Shown here: positions 53,391 through 64,000 of the stretch, piece by piece
How positions within the stretch are numbered: position 1 is the first letter of the stretch
How the letters are laid out: each line of letters begins with the position of its first letter
NCBI RefSeq assembly: GCF_027579695.1
Contig: NC_083571.1
Coordinates: forward strand, 43,771,943-43,835,942
Source: Neoarius graeffei
Lineage: Eukaryota; Chordata; Actinopteri; Siluriformes; Ariidae
Length of the DNA stretch: 64,000 nt
Direction: 5' to 3'
Position numbers and translations under genes: made by a program
Notes under the pieces: generated by a model
Seen by the model: the letters and a program-made list of their open reading frames with translations, nothing else
What the model was told of the DNA's origin: nothing
Database searches by the model: none

Positions 53391-53770
53391 GTAACATATG
53401 TAAAAAAAAAAAAGCAGTGGGCCTGAGACAGAACCTTGTGGAACACCAAACATTACATTAGTATCCATAGAAAAATCACCATTTAAATCAACAAACTGAT
53501 AGTGATCAGTTAAATAAGATCTGAGCCAGGAGAGGGTCATCCTCTTAATTCCCACAGCATTTTCTAGTCTATCAAGAGAATGGAATGATCAGTGATGTCA
53601 AAGGCTGAATGAAGGTCAAGCAATGCAAGCAGGGAGACACAGCCCTGATCAGAGGCCAACAGGAGGTCATTTAGTATTTTAACCAGTGCTGTCTCTGTGC
53701 TATAATGAGGTCTAAATTCTGACGGATACATTTTCATGGATGTTATTCCTATGTAGATATGAGCATAACT
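53391..53770 (-). pseudogene. L2-type LINE RT fragment (middle part)
   Basis: Minus strand: [20 protein letters not shown], then [40 protein letters not shown] and FGVPQGSVSGPLLF. It continues the fragment at 61292-61440. The two were one reading frame before element C landed. Element B then split it again at GTAAC. Confidence 0.78.
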
Positions 53771-55290
53771 GCTGTTGTTACATTAAAGGTACAGTCTAAA
53801 GAACAGTTTCAAGAGCTAGTCTTACTGGAAGAGTTTAAAAACTGTGTACCAGAGTCAGTTGCTAAGTATATCAATTATCAAAAAGTATCAACTTTAGCAC
53901 AGGCCGCTGTCTGTGCCAATGAGTTCGCGCTGACCCATAGGACTGTTTTTGGCTCTTCATGTAATTCTCATGCTCAGCCTTCCAGCCCAAGGTGAAGCTG
54001 GAGAAATTCTAAGACAGAAAAGTCATCATCTCAAAGTGAAGCTCGCGAGTGCTATTACTGTCATCAGATTGGGCACCTTATTGCAGTTTGCCCTGTGTTG
54101 CAGAAGAAAAATCAGTCTCCAAAAAGACAGCCTAAAAATGTTGGGTTTGTGCGTGCGACCAGCGCAGAAGAGTTGAATGATAATAGTAACTCTGTGTATG
54201 ACCTGTTCATTTTAAAAGGGATGATCTCACTCACTGGGTGTGAGGAAGACTATGTCACAATTAAAATTTTGAGGGATACTGGAGCCGCACAGTCTTTTAT
54301 CCTCGCACCTGTCCTTCCTTTTTCTGACCTCACGTACTGTGGTTCTGATGTGTTGGTCCAGGGAATTGAGCTGGGGATAACACAAGTTCCATTGCACAAC
54401 ATGCATATTGTGAATGATTTAGTGTCTGGTCCTATTAAAGTAGCAATTAGTCCTCAACTTCCTGTTAAGGGAGTGGATTTTATTTTGGGGAATGATTTAG
54501 CTGGCGGGAAAGTTTTACCTCTTCCCGAGGTGACTTTGAGCCCATTGTTCAAGTCAAACACTGAATCGGACACTAGCTTTTCTCAGGTTTTTCCAGCGTG
54601 CGTAGTTACCAGAGCTCAAGCACATAAGTTTGATCAAACTTTTGATTTGTCTGATACTTTTATGTCTTTAGAGAATTTGATCAAGTCATCTCCAACCCAT
54701 TTGTCAGCGAACACTGCGCCTAAGTCGCTGTCCATGGCCGACAGTGCTGAACCTATCAATTCTGATTTGTCGCTGTTCATTGACAAGGTACTGATCAGGT
54801 GTGAACAGGAGGCAGTACCTTCACTGGCCAAGTCTTGCACTGCAGCTGTGGGAAAAGGAGAGGCGGAGAGTAGGTCTGTGGCATATTATTGGGAAGATGG
54901 TTTGTTGAGATGCAAATGGACTCCACCCCATTACCCAGATCTAGGTTGGAATACTGTCCATCAATTGGTAGTCCCTGCTAAATTTAGGTTACATGGTTTA
55001 ACATTGGGGCATGATTACAACTTCACAGGTCATCTGGGTATAACAAAAACATATCACCTCATTTTGCGATATTTCTTTTGGCCTGGCATGAAGAATGATG
55101 TGGTAAAACACTGTCATTCCTGTCACGGATGTCAAGTAGCAGGGAAACCTAACCAGAGCATTCCACCTGCACCACTTTATCCTATTCTGGTTATTGGGGA
55201 GCCTTTTGAAAGGATAATTTTAGATTGTGTAGGGCCTTTGCCCAAAACTAAGTTTGGGCATCGCTTTCTTCTGACTATAATGTAGGCTGC
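53771..55290 (+). pseudogene. Element C gag C-terminus, zinc knuckle, protease and integrase N-terminus
   Basis: SCAN-like helices (FQELVLLEEFKNCVPESVAK), a knuckle CYYCHQIGHLIAVC near 54052-54093, a protease with ILRDTGAAQSFI (DTGA active site) near 54268, and GVDFILGNDLAGGKVLP. A 396-residue open frame (54095-55285) ends in the integrase zinc domain (GHLGITKTYHLILRYFFWPG, CHSCHGC) and the first catalytic Asp (IILDCVGPLPKT). A stop at 55283-55285 follows. Confidence 0.82.
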
Positions 55291-56060
55291 CACACATTAC
55301 CCCGAGGCTTTGCCATTGTGCTGACTGAAAGCAAAACATATAGTGAAGGCACTTCTTCATTTCTTTTCAATATTCGGACTTCTGAAGGTCTTACAAACTG
55401 ATCAGGGATCTAATTTTCTGTCACGTTTGTTTAAACAGGTCCTTACCCAGCTGTCCATCAGGCATGAAGTGTCTAGTGCTTACCACCCAGAATCCCAGGG
55501 AGCACTTGAATACTTCCACCAAACCCTCAAGTCAATGTTTTGAACATATTGCTTTGATTCAGAGAAAGAGTGGGATGAGGGACTTCCACTACTTTTATTC
55601 GCGGTATGTGAAACCATTCAGGAATCTCTTGGTTTTAGTCCGGCCAATCTCATTTTTGGCCATACAGTTCAAGGGCCATTGAAATTGTTAAGGAGAATAA
55701 TGGGAGTCGGATAAGTCTGAAAAGAAGGTTAACCTACTCGATTATGTCAGTTAGTTTCGGGAGCATTTGCACAAGGCATGTGAGTGTGCTCGAGAAGCTT
55801 TATCATCTGCTCAGTCTAAAATGAAGACTCGCTACAGCTGCAAATCTATGCGTCATTCTTTTACTGAAGGTGACCATGTTAGTTTTATTGCCTGTGCTTG
55901 GTTTATCTTTAGAGGCCAAGTTTTCCAGACCTTACGATGTCGATTCAAAACTCAGCGAAACTGATTGTTATTCAAACACCCAATAGGAAGCATGAGTCTC
56001 ATGTGTACCATATTAATATGTTGAAGCCATATATCTCAAGAGATAATGAAGTCCAGGATA
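55290..56060 (+). pseudogene. Element C integrase core and C-terminus
   Basis: ALLHFFSIFGLLKVLQTDQG has the second Asp, and YHPESQGALEYFHQTLK keeps the third catalytic residue Glu, unlike A and B. Shifts near 55540 and 55680. A degraded C-terminal region runs to HESHVYHINMLKPYI near 56020. Confidence 0.78.
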
Positions 56061-56183
56061 TCAGTCCTGTAGCCATTGCGTCAGTGTCAGCAGTAACCTT
56101 TCTTTATTCACCTGAAGAGGATGGCTTCAGCCTGTGTGACATGCCTGTTTCTTGTGCTAGGCTTCAAAACATTGAGATTTTAA

Positions 56184-57533
56184 ATGACTTGGACACGTTT
56201 CTTTCGCATCTGTCTGAGAGTTATTCTGCTGGTGTTAAACATTTTAATCAGTCTGTTTCCTGAGTTGTTTCCAGATGTTCCATCATTGACTAATGTTTTG
56301 TGCCACGATATTGATGTAGGTGACTATGTGCCTATAAAGCAGCATGCTTGCCGTGTTAACCCACAGAAGCAAGCTATAATGAAATCTGAGGTTGAGTATC
56401 TTGTTAACCACGGGTTGGCTGTGCCTAGTTTCAGCACCTGGAGCTCACCATGTCTTCTGGTTTCTAAATCAGATGGCACATTTAAGTTCTGTACAGACTA
56501 CAGGAAAGTAAATGCCATAACAAAAACAGATTATTTTCCATTACCTTGCATGGAAGATTGCGTGGACAAAGTTGGCTCAGCATGCTTTGTTACTAAGCTA
56601 GACCTTTTAAAAGGTTATTGGCAAATTCCATTGACACCCAAAGCTGCTGAAATTTCAGCTTTTGTAACACCAGACCATTTTACGGAATATTCAGTTATGG
56701 CTTTTGGGTTGGAAAATGCCCCTTCTACTTTCCAATGGCTTATGAATAAAATCCTAGCAGGTGTGCCTAATTGAGAAGGTGTCTGGCTTATTTAGACAAC
56801 ATTGTCCTTTATTCGTCTACCTGGCTTGAACATTTGGAGTGTATTCATACTGTTTTCTGTTGGTTAATAGACACATCTCTAACTTTGAATTTAGCCAAAT
56901 GTGAGTTTGGCAAAGGTACTGTCTCTTATTTAGGCAAGCAGGTTGGGCAGGGTCAAGTTCGTCTGATAGAGGTGAAAGTTTCCGCCATTTCAGACTTTCC
57001 AATACCCACCACTAAGCGAGAACTGCGCAGATTTTGGGGGACGATTGGTTATTATCGCAGCTTCTGTCATAACTTCTCAGACATTGTATTACCTTTGACA
57101 AATCTGCTGCATCACAGTTGTGATTTTGTGTGGTCAGAGGATTGTCAGTTGGCTTTCCAGAATGCCAAGGCATTATTGTGTAGTGCGCCAGTATTGGCGG
57201 CTCCAAGTTTCCAGCAGCCCTTTAAACTGGAAGTTGATGGTAGTGCCACAGGTGCTGGTGCTGTACTTCTACAGGAAGATGATAATGGGATTGATCACCC
57301 TGTCTGTTATTTTTCTAAGAAGTTTTTAAAACATTAATTAAATTACAGCGCGATAGAAAAAGAAGCTTTAGCCCTGTTACTAGCTCTGCAATACTTTGAA
57401 GTCTATGTTGGCTCAACCACTGTTCCTGTGATGGTTTTCACTGATCATAACCCTCTGATTTTCTTATCTAGGATGAGGAACTCAAATCAGCATCTCATGC
57501 ACTGGTCTTTGTATCTGCAGAGTTTCAACCTGA
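56184..57533 (+). pseudogene. Element C reverse transcriptase and RNase H, YLDN active site
   Basis: RT: CRVNPQKQAIMKSEVEYLVN, TFKFCTDYRKVNAITKTDYF, VTKLDLLKGYWQIPLTPKAA, MAFGLENAPSTFQWLMNKIL, a stop at 56772-56774, then RRCLAYLDNIVLYSSTWLEH with Asn at the second catalytic Asp. RNase H: FKLEVDGSATGAGAVLLQED and IEKEALALLLALQYFEVYVG. The frame stops at 57336 (TAA) and is cut by the LINE at 57536. Confidence 0.85.
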
Positions 57534-57535
57534 AC

Positions 57536-60500
57536 TTACTTACTTACTTTACTTTATCTTCCACTTGTACTCTAGGGTGTTGTGGGGAGGTGGAGACAGC
57601 GGTCAATGGCTTGATGGGATGCTTCTGTGACAGACAGGCCATGGGACTTGAGTGTTTCTACCACGCCCTCAATCCAGTACCTGCATGGTTGTCCTCTGGC
57701 TCGGACACCAGAGCTCTTGAGGTTGTATGCTCTGAGCGCTGGCTGGTCGGGTGCCATTCTTATCAAGTGATCAAACCACTTGATTCTCTGACACTGGATA
57801 TGTGTGTGTGGACTGGTGTTGTTCCGACCATTTCTCGGATCCTCTCATTTCAGATCATGTCCCTCCTCGTCTTGCCTGCTGTTTGTCTGAGGCACCTCAT
57901 CTCACAGGTTGTGATCTTCCTCTCCTGGGCCTTGATGAGCGTCCATGTCTGGCACTGGTAGGTCAGCGTCAGCAGGAAGATTGTATTAATAAGCAGCGCC
58001 TTGGTGTCCATGGGGATATTGGGGTGTTTCAGGAGGGGAGACAGCTGGAAACTAACATTGTTTGCTTTTTGAATGCGAGTCTCAATCTCTCTGTCTAGCT
58101 TTCCATCTTCAGTGAAGATGCTGCCCAGGTATTTAAAGTCCTTGGACTGTTTAAGGGTGGTGCCATTGATGGATATGTCCAAGGTCTTTGGTGTTTGGCT
58201 GACTGTCATGACTTCCGTCTTCCCTATGCTGATGCGCATATCATGATTTTCGCACACAGCATTCAGCATGTTGATGTGCATTTGGAGGTGGTGTTGGTCT
58301 TCGTTGAGCAATCCTTGGTCATCAGCAAAAAGTAGCTCATTCAGCGCTTCAGGGTTTGGGTTTGCCTCCCTGGTGAGCCTGTTCATGTAGATGATGAACA
58401 AAAGCAGTGACAGGACACAGCCTTGCCTCACCCCTGATGTCACCTTGAACCAGCTGGTCATTCCGAATGGTGTTCTTACAGCACTTCTGCTGACGGCGTA
58501 CATTGATCTGATGTTGTCGAGCAGCTGACCCCTGATGCCGTAGTCTTCTAAGATTCTCCATAGCGTTGCTCTGTTGACTCGATCAAATGCTTTCTCTTAG
58601 TCAACAAACACCATGTGCAAATCCTTGCTGTACTCGATGGCCCTCTTGCTCAGCTGCCTAAGGGCGAAGATCGCATCAGTGCCTCCTCGGCCCTTCCTGA
58701 ACCCAAACTGTGCATCGCTGAGCTGGGGCTCCATGATGTACTGTATCTTGTGCGCTGCTCCAGGATTTTGGCATGCATCTTGCCAATGTAGCTCAGGAGG
58801 GAAATTCCCCTGTATGTGCCACAGTCTTTGCTCCCCTTCTTCTTCCATATTGGCACTACTACTGCCAGCTGCCAGTCTTCTGGTACTTTTCGTTCTTGCC
58901 AGGCTTTCTGAAAGATGGTTGTAAGCCACTGTATGCCTGTCTCGCCACATGCTAGGATGACCTCCGTGGTGATTCCATCCACCCTGGCTACCTTGTTTTT
59001 TGGGCTGGACTTGACTGCCTGCCTAACTTCTGACTCCAAAATAACTGGCTCTTCTTCTTCCAGGTATCTTGGAGTGAACTGGGGCTGGTCTTGCTGGCCC
59101 TCCACTGGGTTCAGAAGCTATTGGAAGTATTCCTCCCATCTGTCTCTGATCTCATTGTCCTCATACAGCAGCTGGCCCTCTTTGTCATTGATGACTGATG
59201 TAGGGTCATGGGGCTTGTCTCTCAGTCTCATTGCCTTCACACTCTTGTAGAACTCCCTTGGGGAGTGTCTGCACAGCTCTGATAGGTTTTCTCCATACTG
59301 CTTCCATGACTGGTCTTTGGCTACCTGCACTACTTCTTTACAGGATCTTCTGACTTCTCTGTAGTTCTCGTAGTCTTCCTCCTTCTTGGACTTGACCCAG
59401 ATCTTGTAGAGTCTTTTCTTTTACTGCTGATTTGACAGTTTTGTTCCACCATGATGCTGCTTTGCCTTTTCCTACTTTCTTCTTCCCTCAGTGTTCTTCT
59501 AAAACTTCCAAAAGTTGTCTTTTAAAAACTTCCCAGGTCTCTTCTGCACTCAGGTTCTCTGTGTAAATGTCCTGAAGTGTGCTATCTACCCCTTCTTGTA
59601 CCTTCTGTCTAATCTCTTCCTCCTGCAGCTTGCGTAGGTTGATCTGCTTGACTGCCTTCCTCTGCACTGCCCTTGGCTTTGGACTCTGGCCTGCCACACT
59701 CAGGATGGCAGGTCTGTGGTCCGTGTTCAGGCCGGCATTTGGTATGGCTCTCGAGTCTCTAATGAGCGGCCTTGTTGTCACCCTTGCTAGAATGAAGTCT
59801 ATCTGCGAGGCTGTCTGAAGATGGTTCCACCTGTACCAGGTGTATACCTGGCTGGGCCTGTGCTGATAGAAAGTGTTAGTCACAAACAGCTGATACTCTG
59901 CACACAGGTTCAGTACATCCTCACCATTGTAATTACAGTCTGTTTCTGTGTCACTGTGAGGGCCGAGATACAGTTCCCATGGTGCTCTTCTCTTCCCTGT
60001 TCTCCCATTAAAGTCTCCCATCATAAAGATGTCCTCAGTGTCTGGAAACTTGTCTATCACCCCTGATAGTCTCAAAAAATTCATCCTTCTCCTCATCTGT
60101 GTAGCTATCATTGCAGGGGGCATATACCTGGATGTAACTGGATGTCTTCTGTCCTTGCCACACTCTGATCTTCATGATGCGCTCTGTCACACATTCTGTG
60201 TCCAAGAGGTTCTTGGCTATGTCAGGATGTAGAATGAAAGCCACCCCATGAGATGCTGATTGCTGCACATCTACACCAGACCAAGTAATGACATATCTGG
60301 AGTCTAGTTCTTTTATTCCTCTTCCTTTTTTTCTGCAGTCTGATATCCCCATGATTAAGATTTTCTGTCTCTGCATAAACTCCACCACTTCTGGCTCCTT
60401 GTCTTTAAGTTCACAAACATTCCACGTTCCTATCTTTTGTTCGCAATGGCCTTTTCATTGTCTGTATTCCAGTCCAGTCCATTTTCCATTTTGATTCGTC

Positions 60501-60670
60501 CGTTTCATTCTCCTTTTATTATCTTGAGCAATTTTAAATCCACTTCCGGCTTGCTAGGCCCGTTGAAGTTTCGCGAGAGCCCCGTTAGCTGTCCATTTCG
60601 GGAAGAAGTTCCCTACTCTGTCTGTTTCCACCTCCCACGACGATGGACGAGGGGTTGGACTTTTGGAAGG
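57536..60670 (-). mobile_element. RTE-clade LINE, nearly full length
   Basis: On the minus strand it starts near 60670 and ends in a (GTAA)n tail (57536-57552). It carries an apurinic endonuclease and a reverse transcriptase in one broken ORF. Flanking repeats of TCAACCTGRAC (57524-57534 and 60670-60680) mark a target duplication. About 3.1 kb is the usual RTE length. Confidence 0.88.
57561..60390 (-). pseudogene. RTE ORF2: endonuclease and reverse transcriptase, broken
   Basis: Endonuclease: MGISDCRKKGRGIKELDSRY, VYAPCNDSYTDEEKDEFFET, IFMMGDFNGRTG (catalytic GDFN), SQIDFILARV and GLNTDHRPAILS. TGA after LEEH at 59488. Linker: WWNKTVKSAVKEKTLYKIWV. RT: PEDWQLAVVVPIWKKKGSKD, RGISLLSYIGKM, LSDAQFGFRKGRGGTDAIFA, FKVTSGVRQGCVLSLLLFII, ELLFADDQGLL (catalytic FADD), YLGSIFTEDGKLDREIETRI and ERKITTCEMRCLRQTAGKTR. 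At least four stops or shifts. It would have copied its RNA at nicked target DNA. Confidence 0.9.
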
Positions 60671-60792
60671 CTCAACCTGGACATCAGGTACAAAAAAGGA
60701 AAAGACTATGTTCTGGCTGATACTTTGTCACATACCTAAAAGAAATTAATTATTATGGATCAACATTAGAAGTTGATTTTTGGTGGTGGGGG

Positions 60793-61291
60793 TGTTATGT
60801 CCCAGTATGTGTGTGCTTGCTCATGGCCGGTCTACTCTTTGTTCTTTGTTCTCAATTGTTCCTTTAGGTCGTCCCAAAGGCAAATGACTGGGGTAATTGG
60901 TTGCTCCGCCTACAAAATATAATTGGCACTTCACCCTATAAAAGGGTTCCGTTCTCCATTGTGTGGGGGCGGCGCTTCTGGATGCCTGCACTCTGGGCTA
61001 CGCACTGTGCCGCACTTCATTTTCCCTGCCACATCAGCCAAGAACATGCTGAGAATGCTGGCATGACTGTTTTTATCATTATCATTGTTATTATTTTTGG
61101 ACATTTTTTTTCTGTTAATGAGTCTTTGGTTTAGCTCTATCTCTCTTAGTTTATTTTTCTTATCTTTATTATGTTTTGTAAATAAACTTACATTATCATA
61201 ATCGTGTTTTGTCATATTTGTTTTTCCGGCAGACCCTCACTACCAACCCCCTTTTTGTTTATGTTTCCTGACCCTAGACAGGAACATAACA
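60793..61291 (+). repeat. Element C 3' LTR (499 bp)
   Basis: TGTTATGTCC...GGAACATAACA, an eight-base inverted terminus. TATA-like CCCTATAAAAGG near 60936 and AAATAAAC near 61182. A G-rich polypurine tract (60778-60792) precedes it. Confidence 0.85.
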
Positions 61292-61440
61292 CTGTGCCAC
61301 AGCTTTTTCTAGGATCTTGGAGATAAAGGTGTGGTTCAGTATTGACCTATAGGTGGATGGCTGACAGAGGTCAAGATCAGGTTTGTTACCTTGCCTGCGA
61401 TGGAGTAAGCAGGGTGAGGTATTGTAATCAGTTCGGTTTG
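61292..61440 (-). pseudogene. L2-type LINE RT fragment (upstream part)
   Basis: Minus strand: KPDLDLCQPSTYRSILNHTF, ISKILEKAVAQ, the region just before the HSTETAL block. Its partner is 53396-53770 beyond element C. Confidence 0.7.
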
Positions 61441-61890
61441 TTTGTTTGTGTGTCTGTCTGTTAATAGTCTATCGTCTAGATGGTTGCACCGATTGGCTTC
61501 AAATTTTCAGGGTAGGTGGGCAATGGTCCATAGATTACCTGATTTTTTTTTTGGGGGGGGGAATACCTATGCACACTCCAGAGTTCTTTTTTTTATCTTA
61601 ATTATTGTTTGTGTCACAATAAAACAACAATTTTCAACTTTAAAGTTGTAGACATGTTGTGTTAATCAAATGGTGCTAACACCCCAAAAATCCATTTTAA
61701 TTCCACCTTGTAATGTGACAAAACAGGACAAACACCAAGGGGGATGAATACTTTTGCAAGACACTGGATGGGAAGCTGTGTTTTGATCAGAGGAATTGGG
61801 TTACAACCCTTTTCTGTGCCCTTGCATAAACTTAAGTTGTATTCAGGCTTAGTGACAGGGGAAGTGACCATGGCTGTGTCCAACACTGCC
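61441..61890. repeat. Mixed repeat DNA with a Tc1-family terminus
   Basis: 61441-61640 has TTTG-rich sequence and a T/G-run. 61655-61766 reads into GGGGGATGAATACTTTTGCA and AGACACTG, the outer end of a known type of fish Tc1 inverted terminus. Its partner end is absent. Confidence 0.5.
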
Positions 61891-63460
61891 TGTTGAAGGG
61901 GTAGATGTAATTTTAGGGAACAACTTAGCAGGTGGACATGTGTAGTCTGGGGTGTTTCCTCCTCCTGTGGTCAGGATAAAGGTTACTCAATCAAATGAAC
62001 CTGATAAATGTGCTCAAGATTTTCCAGAGGTGTTTACTGCTTGTGCTGTAACCCAAGCAATGAGTCATGTGATTGCAAACAAGGCCTCTGAAGTAATAGC
62101 AATAGTAACAATAATAGCATGAGTATAGTCTGAAGTAATAGTGGCAATATTTCTGCTAGTTCATTTTTACCTGCACTTCCACCATCTCTATCTCATAGCG
62201 ATTTACTTGCTGCCCAGAAGGAAAATGAGGGTTTGCCTGAATTGTTGACTCTGGCTTCACAGCCAAAGGCTGAGAGTGGTTATTTTCTGAATGAGGGCTT
62301 GTTACTTTGTAGGTGATCACCATATATTAATGGTAGTGGGGCAGATCTAGTGTAACAGATTGTGATTCCTGAGAAGTATCGTAATGAGGTGTTAAAAACA
62401 CCTCATGTTTGTCATGTTTGTCAACTTGCGGGTAAGCCAAATATGACTATTGAGCCTGCACCTCTACATTTGATTCAATCAGTCGGTCGGTTGTTTGAAC
62501 ATTTGATTATTGATTGTGTGTTTTCGCTGTCTCCTGCGAAATCAGGGAGCGCTTGTATATTAATAGCAATGTGTGAAGCTATGTGTTCTCCAATCACCTA
62601 TCCTTTAAGAACAATTACTATCAAGTCGGTTATAAAGGCACTTTCTCTGTTTATTTTGATCTTTGGTTTCCCAAAGGTGATACAGGGTGATAGTCAAATT
62701 TTACTTTCAACATGTTTGCAGAGGCGTTAAAATGACTGAATATTAAATATTAATTGAGCAGTGCTTATCATACACAGAGCCAGGGAGCACTAGAACATTT
62801 CCACTGAAATGTCTGTTGTGCCCGTAAAATTGAATAAGGATTGGGAGGAGGGACTGCCTTGGTTGTTGCTGGTGGTGTGAGAAGTCATACAGGACAGTAC
62901 AGGATTCAGCCCCAAAGACTTGCTGTTTGCACACAGAGTATGTAATTCTTTGTCTGTATTGAAGGGCGAGCTGAAGGAGTCTAAACCACTAAAGTCTAGT
63001 AGATTTTGTGCAGGGATTTCAGCAAAATTGTTTTTAGCAAGGAAACTGGCTAGTGAGAATTTGACAAAAGCCCAGAAAAAAAATGAAAGAACTTTATGAA
63101 CAGAAGGCTAAGATAAGAGTGTTTAAGTCCTGGGGATCAAGTAGTTGTGTTGATTTAGGTTTAGGTTCACCTTGTGGAGCGTGGTTTTTTCATCTGTATA
63201 CTGTGGTGAGGCAGGTGTCAGAAAACAACTATTTGGTGTCAACTTCTGATCGTAGAAGGTCTACTCAGCTCTGTCACAGTTTAGGTTCACTTTTGGAGTG
63301 CGGTTTTCTCATCCGTATACTGTAGTGAGGCAGGTGTCAGAACACAACTATTTGGTGCCAACTTCTGATTGTAGAAAGTGTACTCGGCTCTGTCATGTCA
63401 ATTTCTTTAAGCCATATCACACTCATTCACCTAGAACAGAGGGCAGTGAAGCTGAGGTGA
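61891..63460 (+). pseudogene. Gmr1-like element D relic (protease and integrase)
   Basis: VEGVDVILGNNLAGGHV matches the protease/linker of element C (GVDFILGNDLAGGKV). Near 62360-62700: IPEKYRNEVLKTPHVCHVCQ, LIIDCVFSLSPAKSG (first integrase Asp) and FGFPKVIQGDSQ (second Asp shifted to Gly-Asp). Near 62815-63110: LNKDWEEGLPWLLLVV and onward. A 110-base segment near 63160-63270 is repeated at about 63285-63390. Strongly decayed. Confidence 0.7.
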
Positions 63461-63482
63461 AACCTGTGTTCACTGTGGGGGA

Positions 63483-64000
63483 TGTCAAGTCGAATTTATT
63501 TGTATAGCGCTATTAACAACAGGATAGGATTCCTATCCGAACTGTCACCTACCAGGAAAGTGAGGAAGATTAGGCATGGGGGCAGCTTCTACAGTTCTAC
63601 AGTGCCTGCAGGGAGTGTTAGAGGAAAGACCCAAGCACAATGTTCTCTTGGTAATTGGGGATTTCAACGCCAAGGTGGGAAGTGACAACACAGACAGGGA
63701 AAAGACCATGGGAAAACATGGTCTAGGAGACATCACTGACAATGGAGAGCGTCTGATAGACACCTGCGAGGAGTATGACCTGGCCATTGGAGGTACACTC
63801 TTCACACATAAAGACATCCACAAACTAACATGGACATCGCCGGACGGTAAAACCAAGAGCCAAATAGACCACATCATTATCAATAATAAATGGAAGCGAT
63901 CTTTACAAGATGTCTGAGTTATGAGAAATGCAGATGTTGGCAGTGATCACTACATGGTCGTAGCAAAACTCACCCTAAAATTGAGAAAAGCAAAAATTGG
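63483..64000 (+). pseudogene. LINE endonuclease fragment (CFDP2-like), runs off the window
   Basis: After about 45 bases resembling the end of the L2 LINE, a plus-strand frame reads LLVIGDFNAKVGSDNTDREK (catalytic GDFN), LTWTSPDGKTKSQIDHIIIN and, after a TGA at about 63915, NADVGSDHYMVVAKLTLKLR (catalytic SDH). These are the AP-endonuclease motifs of LINEs often annotated as craniofacial development protein 2-like. It is not a host gene. The RT should lie beyond position 64000. Confidence 0.78.

Larger units (their letters stand above)
53771..61291 (+). mobile_element. Gmr1-like element C, 5' truncated, split by an RTE LINE
   Basis: It begins in mid-gag directly against the LINE (no 5' LTR) and ends with a full 3' LTR (60793-61291, TGTTATGT...ACATAACA). 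Order: gag C-terminus, zinc knuckle, protease, integrase, reverse transcriptase, RNase H, again integrase-first. The RNase H frame is interrupted at 57536-60670 by an RTE LINE flanked by TCAACCTGRAC repeats and resumes with NLDIRYKKGKDYVLADTLSH. L2 LINE sequence flanks both sides. Confidence 0.85.

Noticed and set aside
63576..63917. Host gene for craniofacial development protein 2
   Set aside because: The motifs are those of a LINE AP endonuclease. The name is a common annotation carry-over, and the copy has an in-frame stop.

Overview
The window reads as nuclear DNA of a ray-finned fish. It holds one split vertebrate gene with canonical GT-AG introns, teleost-type SINEs, Tc1, piggyBac, hAT and Kolobok-like DNA transposons, fish-type LINEs, and Ty3/Gypsy retrotransposons of two kinds (a Sushi-like chromovirus and Gmr1-like elements with integrase ahead of reverse transcriptase). 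The species cannot be named from the sequence alone. There is one 13-base assembly gap (19935-19947).

The only host protein-coding gene I can support is PHF3, on the minus strand. I rebuilt 15 coding exons from splice sites and reading frame (ATG at 16007, stop at 5197-5199). They keep frame throughout and predict 1704 residues: an N-terminal PHF3 signature, a PHD finger, a TFIIS-like central domain, a SPOC domain, a proline-rich stretch and an RS/RD-rich tail. Its introns and flanks carry a hAT remnant (11300-11765), a 619-bp MITE (14243-14861) and, upstream of the start codon, a Tc1 transposon (16476-19010) that is itself split by a 934-bp MITE.

Region by region: 1-4256 has a fold-back repeat with a near-perfect 70-nt hairpin, then a TTAA-flanked THAP-bearing Kolobok-like element containing a SINE and a Tc1. 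4257-16034 is PHF3. 16035-20716 holds Tc1/MITE sequence and tandem SINE tails. 20717-24344 is a decayed piggyBac with a SINE and a hAT element inserted. 24734-29721 is a Sushi-type retrotransposon with intact gag and pol frames, a -1 frameshift signal and a self-priming binding site, but a truncated 5' LTR. 29722-34857 is mostly unassigned DNA plus two MITE-like elements, one of which has a THAP exon facing a second exon. 34858-38027 holds LTR remnants and a broken gag.

38028-64000 is a stack of nested retroelements. L2-type LINEs are split by Gmr1-like elements A (38694-43977), B (49418-53390) and C (53771-61291); C is split by a nearly full-length RTE LINE (57536-60670). Further LINE fragments, SINEs and a fourth Gmr1-like relic fill the rest.

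In the Gmr1-like elements every in-frame stop I checked is TGA where CGA is expected. Catalytic codons of integrase (E to K) and reverse transcriptase (YLDD to YLDN) have changed at CpG sites, which points to methylation-driven decay. The Sushi element, by contrast, has identical LTR remnants and open frames and must be recent.
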